A stretch of 47,392 nucleotides of DNA from an uncultured SAR92 cluster bacterium. GTDB taxonomy: Bacteria; Pseudomonadota; Gammaproteobacteria; Pseudomonadales; Porticoccaceae. The stretch lies in assembly GCA_902527245.1 (NCBI GenBank), contig CABZOI010000015.1, positions 1 to 47,392 of the forward strand, read 5' to 3'. Shown here piece by piece: positions 24,192 through 32,867 of this stretch. The position numbers and the translations under genes are program-made. The notes under the pieces were generated by a model that saw only the letters and a list, made by a program, of their open reading frames with translations, was not told the origin of the DNA and searched no databases. Numbering within the stretch: position 1 is the stretch's first letter; every line of letters begins with the position of its first letter.

Positions 24192-25589
24192 ATGTCTCAA
24201 GGCTTAATAAACATGGCTTACATAGGAGCCACCATTCTGTTCATCCTTGCACTTGGCGGGCTTAGTAAACAAGAAACAGCAAGACGTGGCAATATTCTAG
24301 GAATGGTTGGCATGGGCATTGCGCTGATGGTGACGATCATTGGCTTGGTAACAAGGAATTTCGAGCTACTGTTTGGCGCCATGGCAATCGGCGGAATAAT
24401 TGGATTTTTGTTAGCAAAAAGAGTTGAGATGACTCAAATGCCTGAGCTTGTTGCAATATTGCACAGTTTAGTTGGACTTGCGGCGATGCTTGTTGGATAT
24501 GCTAATTTTCTCAGTCATGCGACAGAGTACATCGGTATTGAGAAAACAATTCACGATATTGAAACATATCTGGGCATCCTAATTGGCGCATTAACATTTG
24601 CTGGATCGGTGGTTGCTTACCTAAAGTTAAGTGGAAAGTGGGGTGGGAAACCTTTACTTCTCCCAGCACGACACTGGTTAAATCTTGGCCTTTTAATCTT
24701 GGCGATTTATTTCGGATTTGCCTTTGTAACTGAAGCTGCAATCGGAGGTGGAGTAGAACCACTAATCTTCATGACCATAATCGCTTTGCTATTTGGTATA
24801 CATATGGTGGCGGCCATTGGTGGAGCAGACATGCCTGTCGTTGTCTCAATGTTAAATAGTTACTCTGGATGGGCTGCCGCCGCATTAGGATTCATGCTCT
24901 CAAATGATCTGTTAATCGTGATTGGTGCCTTAGTTGGAAGCTCAGGAGCGATTCTCTCATACATCATGTGCAGGGCTATGAATAGAAATTTTATCTCAGT
25001 CATTGCAGGTGGATTTGGAACCGGCACATCATCCTCGGGACCCGCCATCGAGGTTGAAGGAGAGGTGGTCGCAACCTCCGCTGAAGAATTGGCATTACAA
25101 CTAACCTCGGCGAAGGAAGTTATGATTATCCCAGGATATGGTATGGCCGTTGCTCAGGCTCAGCATATGGTTAGTGATATAGCTAAGTTATTAAGAAAGA
25201 AAAATGTGAATGTTCGTTTTGGCATTCACCCAGTAGCTGGCAGGATGCCTGGACATATGAATGTACTGTTAGCAGAGGCAAAAGTTCCGTATGACATAGT
25301 ATTTGAAATGGACGAGATTAATGATGATTTTCCAGAGGTCGACATATCGATAGTTATAGGTGCGAATGATATTGTTAATCCAGCGGCTCAGGAAGTGCCT
25401 GATAGCCCAATCGCAGGCATGCCAGTATTAGAACCTTGGAATGGAAAACAAACAATTGTTCTCAAGAGAGGGATGGCAACCGGTTACGCGGGTGTCGAAA
25501 ATCCCTTATTCTATAAAGAAAACACCAGAATGCTCTTTGGAGATGCTAGAGATAGTCTAGAAGCAGTTTTCAGAGCAATCGATTCATAA
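24192..25589 (+). CDS. pntB: Proton-translocating NAD(P)+ transhydrogenase subunit beta
   Basis: This is the partner of PntA, with 465 residues. It has about nine membrane helices in the first 260 residues, including the proton-channel region ([20 protein letters not shown]). The NADP(H)-binding domain III is at the C terminus: [16 protein letters not shown] near residue 310, [22 protein letters not shown], and [13 protein letters not shown]. All are canonical. It is co-transcribed with pntA. The gene is complete and has no unusual changes. Confidence 0.97.
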   Translation: MSQGLINMAYIGATILFILALGGLSKQETARRGNILGMVGMGIALMVTIIGLVTRNFELLFGAMAIGGIIGFLLAKRVEMTQMPELVAILHSLVGLAAMLVGYANFLSHATEYIGIEKTIHDIETYLGILIGALTFAGSVVAYLKLSGKWGGKPLLLPARHWLNLGLLILAIYFGFAFVTEAAIGGGVEPLIFMTIIALLFGIHMVAAIGGADMPVVVSMLNSYSGWAAAALGFMLSNDLLIVIGALVGSSGAILSYIMCRAMNRNFISVIAGGFGTGTSSSGPAIEVEGEVVATSAEELALQLTSAKEVMIIPGYGMAVAQAQHMVSDIAKLLRKKNVNVRFGIHPVAGRMPGHMNVLLAEAKVPYDIVFEMDEINDDFPEVDISIVIGANDIVNPAAQEVPDSPIAGMPVLEPWNGKQTIVLKRGMATGYAGVENPLFYKENTRMLFGDARDSLEAVFRAIDS

Positions 25590-25622
25590 ATCTTAGTTAA
25601 GTGATTCGTTAGCTTCGTATTT

Positions 25623-25636
25623 GGGTGAACACACCC
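25623..25636 (+). terminator. Short hairpin after pntB, weak terminator candidate
   Basis: GGGTG (25623-25627) and CACCC (25632-25636) form a five-base stem with an AACA loop, 33 bases after the pntB stop. A T-rich stretch follows only about ten bases later, so termination would be weak. No better hairpin is seen before the next gene. Confidence 0.3.
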
Positions 25637-25725
25637 TAGTCAGCTTTTATTATTAGATTCCTGATCGTATGATAATGCGAGTAAAGAATGTATTTGTAAT
25701 TTAATTATTATCCTCGGAGGCTTGA

Positions 25726-27528
25726 GTGAGCTGGAAAAACGAAGTTACAAAAGCTATGGAAATGCATATCGCTGCTCGCCAATCTGGTGAGACATCTACA
25801 GTAATCGAAACATACTCAAATGATTGGACAGATAGTAAAGGATTTACAAAAGAATCTCTCAGAGATGGCCATTTAGCATTCACCACTGGAGCGACATCAG
25901 AGGATGTTGAAATAAATCTAGATAGAGCAAAATTAACAAAAATTAATGACGTTGTAACTTATAGCCCCATCACCATTCATACCTCAAAAGGAACCATAAC
26001 CTATGCGTATTCTTTGAAGAAAGAAGTCGATGGAATTTGGAGAATTATCTTCACCAAAACACTCAACTGGGAACCATTTCCCATGACAAAAGACATGAAG
26101 GCACTAAAAGATAACCTTGATAACACAGCAATGATTGTCAGGGAGCATCGAGAGAGCCTTTTACAGGATAAATTCAGACCAACGTATCACTTCAATACAC
26201 CAGAAGGCTATGCCTCACCTTTTGATCCCAATGGGGCTATATTTTGGAAAGGGAAATATCACCTTTTTTATATTTTTCAAGATACAAGGTCAGGTGAAAA
26301 ATCTGATCATTGGGGACACGTTTCTAGTATTGATTTGCTGCATTGGCGCCATCATCCTACTCACTTGTTACAAGGGATGTACAGTGGAAATTGCTTCATC
26401 AATGAAGAAGGTGTTCCCACAATGTGCTATCACCAAGTAAACCTAGGTAACTCACTTGCTATTGCGCTTGACGATAATCTAGATCATTGGGAAAAACTTT
26501 CCTCTAACCCAATCACACCTCACACTGAAAAAGGGGATAAACACCATAATAAGTACCGCTCGTGGGACCCTTTTGGTTGGTATGACGGAGAGTTTTACTA
26601 CTCAATATTTGGAGGAGAAAGACCCGCTATCGCGAAATCAAAAAAAATGGAAGGTCCGTGGAAATATGTTGGAGATCTCTTTGCACATGAATTAGAGGGA
26701 GTTTCAATTAATGAGGATGTTTCTTGTGCTGAGCTTTTTAAACTAGGTAACAAACATATCTTATTGTGTATCAGTCATCGTCTAGGTTGCAGGTATTATG
26801 TTGGCGAGTGGAAGAATGAACAGTTTTATCCTGAGTTTCATTCTGAAATGAGCTGGGTTGATAATATGTTTTTTGCGCCAGAAAGCTTAACGAGTGGCGA
26901 TGGTCGAAGAATTATGTGGGCATGGATTCTTGATTATCGCGACTTTGAGGAAAAAGCCAAAACCCAATGGTCTGGAACCTTAAGCCTCCCTCGAGTTCTT
27001 ACACTCAATGATCAAGGCACGCTTGATATCGATGTAGTAAAAGAGATAGAAAATTTACGTTATCAACCATTTGAACTTTCACCTTTCATAATTAAAGAAA
27101 ACTCTGAAATAGATATTGAAGGTTTATCTGGAAATAATTTTGAACTGATTATTGAGTTCAAAAAAACTGATGCAAAAGAATTCGGCGTCAAAATTTGCAA
27201 CTCTCCAGATGGTGACGAGACAACCATGGTTTTTTATGACACAACTGAAAAAAAACTCAAAGTTGATTCGACTAAATCAAGTTCAGGGAGATCATCTGGT
27301 TCAGTTGAGTCTGCTCCATTAGAGTTGGGATCAACAGAAGGATTAAAGCTTAGAATTTTTGTAGATAAATCAATTATTGAAGTTTTTGCAAACTCAAGAC
27401 AAGCAATTGCCAGGCATATTTTCCCAGAAAATGAAAATAGTACAGGCGTAAAAGTATTTTCAAAAAAGGCTGACACATTAATAACTAAATTTGAATCTTG
27501 GCAAATTGCACCATCAAATCCATACTAA
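25726..27528 (+). CDS. NTF2-like domain fused to a GH32-type glycoside hydrolase
   Basis: Residues 1-115 look like an NTF2/SnoaL fold (MEMHIAARQSGETSTVIETYSNDW, ending VDGIWRIIFTKT). From about 150 a GH32 five-bladed propeller follows, then a beta-sandwich with the family's late VFANSRQAIARHIFPE. The nucleophile candidate is Asp167 in SPFDPNG. Asp281 in RSWDP replaces the usual RDP motif. Glu336 in SCAELFKLG is the likely acid/base. The family cleaves fructose-containing sugars. There is no signal peptide, so the enzyme should be cytoplasmic. The GTG start at 25726 has GGAGG five bases upstream. A sulfatase gene starts eight bases after the stop. The fructosidase activity is inferred and other glycosides are possible. 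Confidence 0.82.
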   Translation: MSWKNEVTKAMEMHIAARQSGETSTVIETYSNDWTDSKGFTKESLRDGHLAFTTGATSEDVEINLDRAKLTKINDVVTYSPITIHTSKGTITYAYSLKKEVDGIWRIIFTKTLNWEPFPMTKDMKALKDNLDNTAMIVREHRESLLQDKFRPTYHFNTPEGYASPFDPNGAIFWKGKYHLFYIFQDTRSGEKSDHWGHVSSIDLLHWRHHPTHLLQGMYSGNCFINEEGVPTMCYHQVNLGNSLAIALDDNLDHWEKLSSNPITPHTEKGDKHHNKYRSWDPFGWYDGEFYYSIFGGERPAIAKSKKMEGPWKYVGDLFAHELEGVSINEDVSCAELFKLGNKHILLCISHRLGCRYYVGEWKNEQFYPEFHSEMSWVDNMFFAPESLTSGDGRRIMWAWILDYRDFEEKAKTQWSGTLSLPRVLTLNDQGTLDIDVVKEIENLRYQPFELSPFIIKENSEIDIEGLSGNNFELIIEFKKTDAKEFGVKICNSPDGDETTMVFYDTTEKKLKVDSTKSSSGRSSGSVESAPLELGSTEGLKLRIFVDKSIIEVFANSRQAIARHIFPENENSTGVKVFSKKADTLITKFESWQIAPSNPY

Positions 27529-27535
27529 ACTATCC

Positions 27536-28981
27536 ATGATGAAAACCATTCAATTTTTGAGTCTTTTCGTAATTTCTGGCTTTGCATTTAGCATCGAGAA
27601 ACCAAATGTGCTTCTGATTATGGTGGATGACATGAATACGATGCTAAGCACCTATGGTCATAAGCAAGTTAAAACTCCAAACCTTGAAAAATTAAAGAAA
27701 GAGGGGGTTCAATTTAATAAAGCGTACGTTCAATACCCTCAATGCACCGCAAGTCGAACCAGTATGCTAACGGGACTTTATCCCGATCAGACTGGAGTAA
27801 CTCAGTTAAGACAGCATTTTAGAAATTTTGTCCCTGAAGCTAAGACTCTCCCGCAAATTTTTAAAGAGAAAGGATATTACACGGCAAGGGTAGGAAAAAT
27901 TTTTCACTATGACGTTCCTAGAGAAGTGGGTACCGATGGAATGGATGATTCAATCTCATGGGTGGAAAAATTTAATCCAATCGGAATTGATAAAATACGC
28001 CATGATAAAACAACATGGCTCGGCCCAAGGAAACCCAACGATAAATGGGGAGGAGGCGCAATTAGTTGGATGCGTGTGGGTGGTTCGTCAGACGAACATA
28101 CAGATGGAATAGCGACTCAAAAGGCACTGGAACTTCTCAAAGCCAAACATTCTGAACAAACAGAACAACCATTTTTTTTAGCGGTAGGGTACTTTAGGCC
28201 CCATGTTCCGTTCGCCGCTCCAGAAAAATTCTTTGACCTTTATCCAAGAGAGAAAATCGACTTTATTCAGTCAAACTCTAGAGACAGAGAAGATATACCA
28301 ATTGCCGCATTATCCGATGATCATCACACTTTGAATATCACAGATAGCCAAAGGAAAGACGTTTACCAAGCATATTATGCGTCAATATCTTTCATTGATG
28401 AAGAAATTGGGAAATTACTCAATCAGCTCGAATTACTTAATTTAAAAGAAACAACAATTGTTATTTTTGTCTCTGATCATGGATTTTTAATGGGACAACA
28501 TGGCTTGTGGCAAAAAAAGAATCTTTTTGAGGAATCAGTCAGAACGCCTTTAATAATTTCCTCACCCTTTCATGACAACGATGTAAACGAAAGTAATGCA
28601 ATTATAGAATTAGTTGATCTATTTCCAACTATTCTGGATTTAACTGGCATCGATGTCCCTAACTATTTATCAGGCAAAAGTTTTGCAAGTATCATTGTTC
28701 ATCCGGAAGAAAAATTTCGATTGTCTGCCTTGAGTCAGACAGATTCAAAAGCTGGGAAAACAAGGCCCGGATTTCCAAAAGTAAAAGGTTACTCAATAAG
28801 AACTGAACGCTTCAGATATACGGAATGGGATCAGGGAAATCAAGGTGCAGAACTTTATGATCATGCAAATGACTCGGAAGAAATTGACAATTTAATATTT
28901 AATCCCGATTATGAAAGAGAAAAAATAAGGCTCAAAGCTGAATTGCATAAGAGAATTAAAGATGCACAACAAAAGATTTAA
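27536..28981 (+). CDS. Secreted S1-family sulfatase (CTASR type, iduronate-2-sulfatase-like)
   Basis: This sulfatase resembles the iduronate-2-sulfatase branch (NVLLIMVDDMN, SDHGFLMGQHGLWQKK). The formylglycine Cys is Cys70 in C-T-A-S-R, with Ala in place of the usual Pro. Metal ligands are Asp31 and Asp32, and the later Asp-His in SDHG. GKIFH near residue 120 is the conserved Lys/His pair. The signal peptide is MMKTIQFLSLFVISGFAFS. I chose the ATG at 27536 (481 residues), since an upstream in-frame ATG at 27491 lies inside the GH32 gene and would spoil the signal. It is co-transcribed with the GH32 fusion, so the two probably act on the same sulfated saccharide. Confidence 0.92.
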   Translation: MMKTIQFLSLFVISGFAFSIEKPNVLLIMVDDMNTMLSTYGHKQVKTPNLEKLKKEGVQFNKAYVQYPQCTASRTSMLTGLYPDQTGVTQLRQHFRNFVPEAKTLPQIFKEKGYYTARVGKIFHYDVPREVGTDGMDDSISWVEKFNPIGIDKIRHDKTTWLGPRKPNDKWGGGAISWMRVGGSSDEHTDGIATQKALELLKAKHSEQTEQPFFLAVGYFRPHVPFAAPEKFFDLYPREKIDFIQSNSRDREDIPIAALSDDHHTLNITDSQRKDVYQAYYASISFIDEEIGKLLNQLELLNLKETTIVIFVSDHGFLMGQHGLWQKKNLFEESVRTPLIISSPFHDNDVNESNAIIELVDLFPTILDLTGIDVPNYLSGKSFASIIVHPEEKFRLSALSQTDSKAGKTRPGFPKVKGYSIRTERFRYTEWDQGNQGAELYDHANDSEEIDNLIFNPDYEREKIRLKAELHKRIKDAQQKI

Positions 28982-29033
28982 TTAAATAAGAATCTTTCAA
29001 CAGAAATCCAAGAGCTAAAGTTATAAGGATATT

Positions 29034-29885
29034 ATGAGTCAATCCAATAAATACGTACCTCCTAAAATCTGGAAGTGGGATAAAAGTTTTGGTGGAAAAT
29101 TCGCCTCAATAAATCGTCCTATCTCTGGGGCAATTAATGACAAGGAACTCCCCGTTGGTGAGCATCCTTTTCAACTTTATTCCGTGGCAACACCTAATGG
29201 AATTAAAATAACAGTCATGTTTGAAGAACTTTTAGAACTTGGAATCAGTGAAGCTGAATACGATGCTTGGTTAATAAACATCAACAATGGTGAGCAATTT
29301 GACTCCGGATTTGTTAAGGCAAATCCTAACTCAAAAATTCCTACACTCGTGGATCATAGCACCAAGCCACAAACTAGAATTTTTGAATCTGGTGCTATGC
29401 TTGTATATCTGGGTGAAAAATTCGGTAAGTTTTTACCTAAATCAGCTTCAGAAAAGGCCGAGTGTCTATCTTGGTTGTTCTGGCAAATGAGTAGCACCCC
29501 ATACTTAGGTGGAGGTCTTGGACATTTTTATGCTTATGCGCCGGAGAAGCTTGAATATCCAATTAATCGATATGCGATGGAAACAAAACGGCAGCTCGAT
29601 GTCCTGGATAAAAATCTTGAGAACAGACAGTTTCTCATTGGGGATGAATATACCATTGCTGATATCGCTGCACATCCGTGGTACGGAGGTTTGGTGGTAG
29701 GTGCGCTATATCAAGCTCAAGAATTCTTGAATGTAAAATCATACAAAAATGTCGCCCGTTGGGCGAAAGAAATTCAAAAAAGGCCTGCTGTGAAAAGAGG
29801 ACAGAGAGTGAATAAAGTCTGGGGTGATCCAAAAAAACAGTTAAGAGAGCGGCATAGCTCAAAAGATTTTGAAACAGATAGCTAA
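29034..29885 (+). CDS. yghU: YghU-like glutathione transferase/disulfide-bond oxidoreductase
   Basis: The 283 residues align by eye along their full length with E. coli YghU, a Nu-class glutathione transferase with disulfide-bond reductase activity. Shared stretches include the N-terminal VPPKIWKWDKSFGGKFASIN, LPVGEHPFQLYSVATPNGIK, NPNSKIPTL, GGGLGHFYAYAPEKLEYPINR and RWAKEIQKRPAVKRG. The thioredoxin-like domain occupies about residues 45-130 and the helical domain the rest. It should be cytoplasmic. It follows the sulfatase gene by 52 bases, and a second, divergent-type transferase gene follows 20 bases downstream. No role in glycan use is known for YghU; it may simply share a transcript. 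Confidence 0.92.
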   Translation: MSQSNKYVPPKIWKWDKSFGGKFASINRPISGAINDKELPVGEHPFQLYSVATPNGIKITVMFEELLELGISEAEYDAWLININNGEQFDSGFVKANPNSKIPTLVDHSTKPQTRIFESGAMLVYLGEKFGKFLPKSASEKAECLSWLFWQMSSTPYLGGGLGHFYAYAPEKLEYPINRYAMETKRQLDVLDKNLENRQFLIGDEYTIADIAAHPWYGGLVVGALYQAQEFLNVKSYKNVARWAKEIQKRPAVKRGQRVNKVWGDPKKQLRERHSSKDFETDS

Positions 29886-29905
29886 GGACTAAACCAAAAA
29901 AAGCT

Positions 29906-30943
29906 ATGTACAAAGGAACCTATAAACTAGTAGGACAAGAGCTGAGCATGTTCTCTCGAAAACTCGAAGCGCAGCTTAGATATCAAAATGTACCTTATGA
30001 TTGGGAGTTCAAAACTCTCGCTTCGGGAGATGAAGTCAACAAGCGATCTGGGACTCGATTCATCCCACTCCTGCGCACTCCTGATGGCTGGGTCATAAAT
30101 GACACCATAAGTATTGGACCTTTTTTAAATGATCGCTTTATAGATTGTCCAGTGATACCAACTTCTCCGGCACTCAGATGCGCATGTTTTATTCTTGAGG
30201 ACTTCTTTAATCACTGGTATCCGCGTCATGCCTTGCATTCCAGATGGTGTTATTCGAACAATATAGATGTCATTGGAGAGAGATTTGGTAAAAATTCGAT
30301 ACTTAACAAATCGATAGAGACACCCATCAGTGATGAAGAGTCAGAACAAATTAAAGATTTTGGAGAGTTGATGCTGAACTCTTTCGGTGCAAAAGCGTGC
30401 GAAATTCAAGGAGCGGGTCCAGAACACAGTGCGTCAATGAAAAAAGATTTTACAAACCTGTTAGATCTCCTACTATCGCACTTAGAGCATCATGATTTTT
30501 TACTGGGCAACCGCGCATGTCTCGCTGACTTTGCACTCGTTGGCCCATTTAAAGGTCATTTTTTACTGGATCCAGAACCAATATCTTGGCTTGGGGGAAA
30601 TTTGGGTGCTGTTGAGTCCTATGTCGACAGGGTTTGGCAACATGGATCGGATACACAGAATTATTTTTCGGATGATTATTTGCCCGAAACGCTTAATCCG
30701 CTATTTGAATATGTAGAACACATGTATCAAAAATTTGCAGAATGGAGCATCAACGCGGCTTTAAACGATAAGAAATTTTTTGCTTTAGATCTTGGTTATG
30801 GTTCCTTTGAGGCTCGATCTATGAAAAGACTGGAAAAAGCTCGTCTTCATGTGCAAGACGAAATTTTGAAAACAAACTATAAAAATTCGCCCATTGGAAA
30901 TAAAAGTATTCTTAATTTTTACTTAAAAGACAGTCTCGCTTAA
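29906..30943 (+). CDS. Divergent glutathione S-transferase-like protein
   Basis: The 345-residue protein begins with a thioredoxin-like GST N-terminal domain (KLVGQELSMFSRKLEAQLRYQNVPYDWEF), with RFIPLLRTPDGWVINDTISIG matching the glutathione-binding cis-Pro and Asp/Ser region. The helical domain contains the GST motif LLGNRACLADFALVGPF near residues 193-210. A C-terminal extension of about 90 residues beyond a normal GST has no recognised domain. It is probably cytoplasmic and co-transcribed with the yghU-like gene. The catalytic Ser/Tyr is uncertain, with Ser14 or Ser17 as candidates. The function is unknown. Confidence 0.75.
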   Translation: MYKGTYKLVGQELSMFSRKLEAQLRYQNVPYDWEFKTLASGDEVNKRSGTRFIPLLRTPDGWVINDTISIGPFLNDRFIDCPVIPTSPALRCACFILEDFFNHWYPRHALHSRWCYSNNIDVIGERFGKNSILNKSIETPISDEESEQIKDFGELMLNSFGAKACEIQGAGPEHSASMKKDFTNLLDLLLSHLEHHDFLLGNRACLADFALVGPFKGHFLLDPEPISWLGGNLGAVESYVDRVWQHGSDTQNYFSDDYLPETLNPLFEYVEHMYQKFAEWSINAALNDKKFFALDLGYGSFEARSMKRLEKARLHVQDEILKTNYKNSPIGNKSILNFYLKDSLA

Positions 30944-30954
30944 TTCAATTAAAT

Positions 30955-31620
30955 ATGCCTTTTTTTAAAATAAAAGATGAGAACAAATTAGTCATTACTA
31001 ACTTTAAGGTGATGTTCACATCTTTCAAACAAACCTCAAACTTTATAAAGATAAAGAGGATGGAAGCAAAAAGGCAAATTAAATTCAATAAACCAGACAT
31101 TTTCTTTACGGTTAGAAATCCATACAAACGAGTTAATTCATTTTTTTTAGATAAATTTCGAAATATTCCACTCAATGCAAAACTAGATTCATCTTTTAAA
31201 TGGGAAAGGCCTCAACGTGTTTTTTTCCCGCTTTTGGGACTTCCAATTCGTGCCAGTAATCATGAAGAAATTCGCTCACGGCTATTAGAGACAAGCTTTA
31301 AACAATATATTGAAATGCTACAGCGAATCCATCAAGTTGATGAGCATATAAATCCTCAATCTTGGATCCTAGACCATCCTCAATACTTTTTCTTTCAAAG
31401 TTTAGATATCGATCTAAAAAGCATCAAAATTATAAGAATTGAAAATAAAACTGAAATGGATTTTTTTGCCGATCAAACTGGTTTTAATCTTCGAAAGAAA
31501 GCCAATAACACGTCCGCGATCAAAGAAGAAATCAATTTAAAAGGAAAATATTTAAAAATAATTAATGATATTTACGCTGAAGATTTTGTGAATCTTGGCT
31601 ACAGCATGTTGAAAAAATAA
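30955..31620 (+). CDS. Probable sulfotransferase (Sulfotransfer_2-like), divergent
   Basis: This 221-residue protein resembles carbohydrate sulfotransferases that use PAPS. The 3'-phosphate-binding motif is clear: TVRNPYKRVNSFF, with Arg54 and Ser62 as ligands. His131 in HINPQ matches the family's HxxPQ motif. The 5'-phosphosulfate loop is degenerate: Lys18 and Thr22-Ser23 in FKVMFTSF stand where KVGSTS-type loops occur. The protein is basic and has no signal peptide or membrane anchor. The ATG lies 11 bases after the GST gene with no visible ribosome-binding site. Whether it is active and what it sulfates are open. Confidence 0.65.
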   Translation: MPFFKIKDENKLVITNFKVMFTSFKQTSNFIKIKRMEAKRQIKFNKPDIFFTVRNPYKRVNSFFLDKFRNIPLNAKLDSSFKWERPQRVFFPLLGLPIRASNHEEIRSRLLETSFKQYIEMLQRIHQVDEHINPQSWILDHPQYFFFQSLDIDLKSIKIIRIENKTEMDFFADQTGFNLRKKANNTSAIKEEINLKGKYLKIINDIYAEDFVNLGYSMLKK

Positions 31621-31639
31621 TAACTAAAGATGATCTAAG

Positions 31640-32431
31640 CTACTCAACAGACATAATCTGTCCAACTTGTTTGATGAAATTTCCCTCTTCACAGTCACTG
31701 CTGTGCTCAGGACAATAATCCCGTAATAAAGTCTCCTTTATCTGGTGTAAAGTGGGCTCAATCCAATCCGTATTACTCTCATAGGGAAGAACTGAGGTTG
31801 CGAATTTCATTGTAGCCATCGATGGATCCTCATCTATCATTCCGTTGATACCAACATGAAGGCCGTCTACATATATAAAGTAACCAATATCATTAACGGG
31901 ATAGCCCATCCGCCTTAATATCCAGATATACATATCCATCTGGCGTTTATATGACATCTTCCAGTCACCATACAAATTCACAGGCTTAGGATCTTTCGAT
32001 TGATTAGAAGTAGACTTGAAATCAACGATATGTAGTTCACCACTATTTGTATTCATAATGATGTCATCCAAACCACCACCCAAAAGGATATTTGTTTCTT
32101 GATGCACAGTATGAAAATATCCCTTTGCACCAAAATGAAGGGAAGATATCCACTTATCTAGATCATCGTGTTCAAAAGGAATAAGATGGCCGAGACCATT
32201 CTTTTCAAGAATAGGATGTGTTTTTATGCCTCTAACACTATCAAAATCCCTTTTTAACAGTTTGTCCGTGTTGGAATTTATATTGAATGGTGGAATTGAA
32301 GGAAACTTCACTCCTTTTACTTTATCCAACCAAAAACATGCGGGACATCGGATAAAGTTTTCTACCTTACTTCGCGATATTTCGAAGGGATTTTCATTTT
32401 TTGGATCAAAAACTTTTCTATGTCTCTTCAT
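31640..32431 (-). CDS. Standalone RecB-like PD-(D/E)XK nuclease with four-cysteine cluster
   Basis: This 263-residue protein has the PD-(D/E)XK core: Asp122 in GGGLDD, then Asp137-Phe-Lys139 in HIVDFKST, and the RecB-family QxxxY motif at Gln164 to Tyr168 (QMDMY). Cys29 and Cys32 (RCPAC) sit near the N terminus, and Cys240 and Cys247 (YCPEHSSDC) near the C terminus. The pattern could hold an iron-sulfur cluster or zinc, as in Cas4 and AddB relatives, though those usually have one N-terminal and three C-terminal Cys. No helicase, cas gene or repeat array is nearby. A small NTF2-like gene lies 14 bases upstream on the same strand. The role in DNA repair or processing is inferred. Confidence 0.75.
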   Translation of the reverse strand: MKRHRKVFDPKNENPFEISRSKVENFIRCPACFWLDKVKGVKFPSIPPFNINSNTDKLLKRDFDSVRGIKTHPILEKNGLGHLIPFEHDDLDKWISSLHFGAKGYFHTVHQETNILLGGGLDDIIMNTNSGELHIVDFKSTSNQSKDPKPVNLYGDWKMSYKRQMDMYIWILRRMGYPVNDIGYFIYVDGLHVGINGMIDEDPSMATMKFATSVLPYESNTDWIEPTLHQIKETLLRDYCPEHSSDCEEGNFIKQVGQIMSVE

Positions 32432-32445
32432 TTGTCTCTAGCCCA

Positions 32446-32814
32446 TTAATTTGATTGAACATGGAAAAGCTTGTTGTAAATTTTCCATTGATCATCAACT
32501 TTTATGAGTGACAGAGTATCAACAAATGTAATACCAAGATAAACATCTTTTACCTTTACATGGGCAGTATGTCCCTCAATTGCGACATCAAGCACCTCAT
32601 AAGTCACATCATTTGAGCTATCATGAGGGGACGGTTGTTGAGATAAGACAAAACCAGAAAAATCGGCAAGTGTCATTTCCATAAAATCACCATGCAGATA
32701 TCCAACAATAGATGCATTCTGATGAAAAGCTGCCTTTGTTTTTTCAGCACTTGAGAAATTCATACCATCAATATAAGTTTGAATTACCTTGGATATTTCC
32801 TCTTTGTCACTCAT
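32446..32814 (-). CDS. NTF2-like (lumazine-binding/DUF4440-type) small protein
   Basis: This 122-residue protein has the nuclear transport factor 2 fold: an N-terminal helix pair (EEISKVIQTYIDGMNFSSAEKTKAAFH), then a curved beta-sheet ending in SLIKVDDQWKIYNKLFH. Related proteins include putative lumazine-binding and SnoaL-like proteins, mostly of unknown activity. I chose the ATG at 32814 because GGAGG lies about six bases upstream; an ATG four codons earlier overlaps that site. The gene is divergent from matB with only 53 bases between, so promoters for both must be packed there. No binding partner is evident. Confidence 0.8.
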   Translation of the reverse strand: MSDKEEISKVIQTYIDGMNFSSAEKTKAAFHQNASIVGYLHGDFMEMTLADFSGFVLSQQPSPHDSSNDVTYEVLDVAIEGHTAHVKVKDVYLGITFVDTLSLIKVDDQWKIYNKLFHVQSN

Positions 32815-32867
32815 AATTTCCTCCATTAAAAAGTTTTAAAAACCTGGAACATAATAATTCATATTTA

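Noticed and set aside
31640-32431. The RecB-like nuclease as a Cas4 of a CRISPR locus.
   Set aside because: No repeat array, cas1/cas2 or effector gene is present on either side, and the Cys arrangement differs from Cas4.
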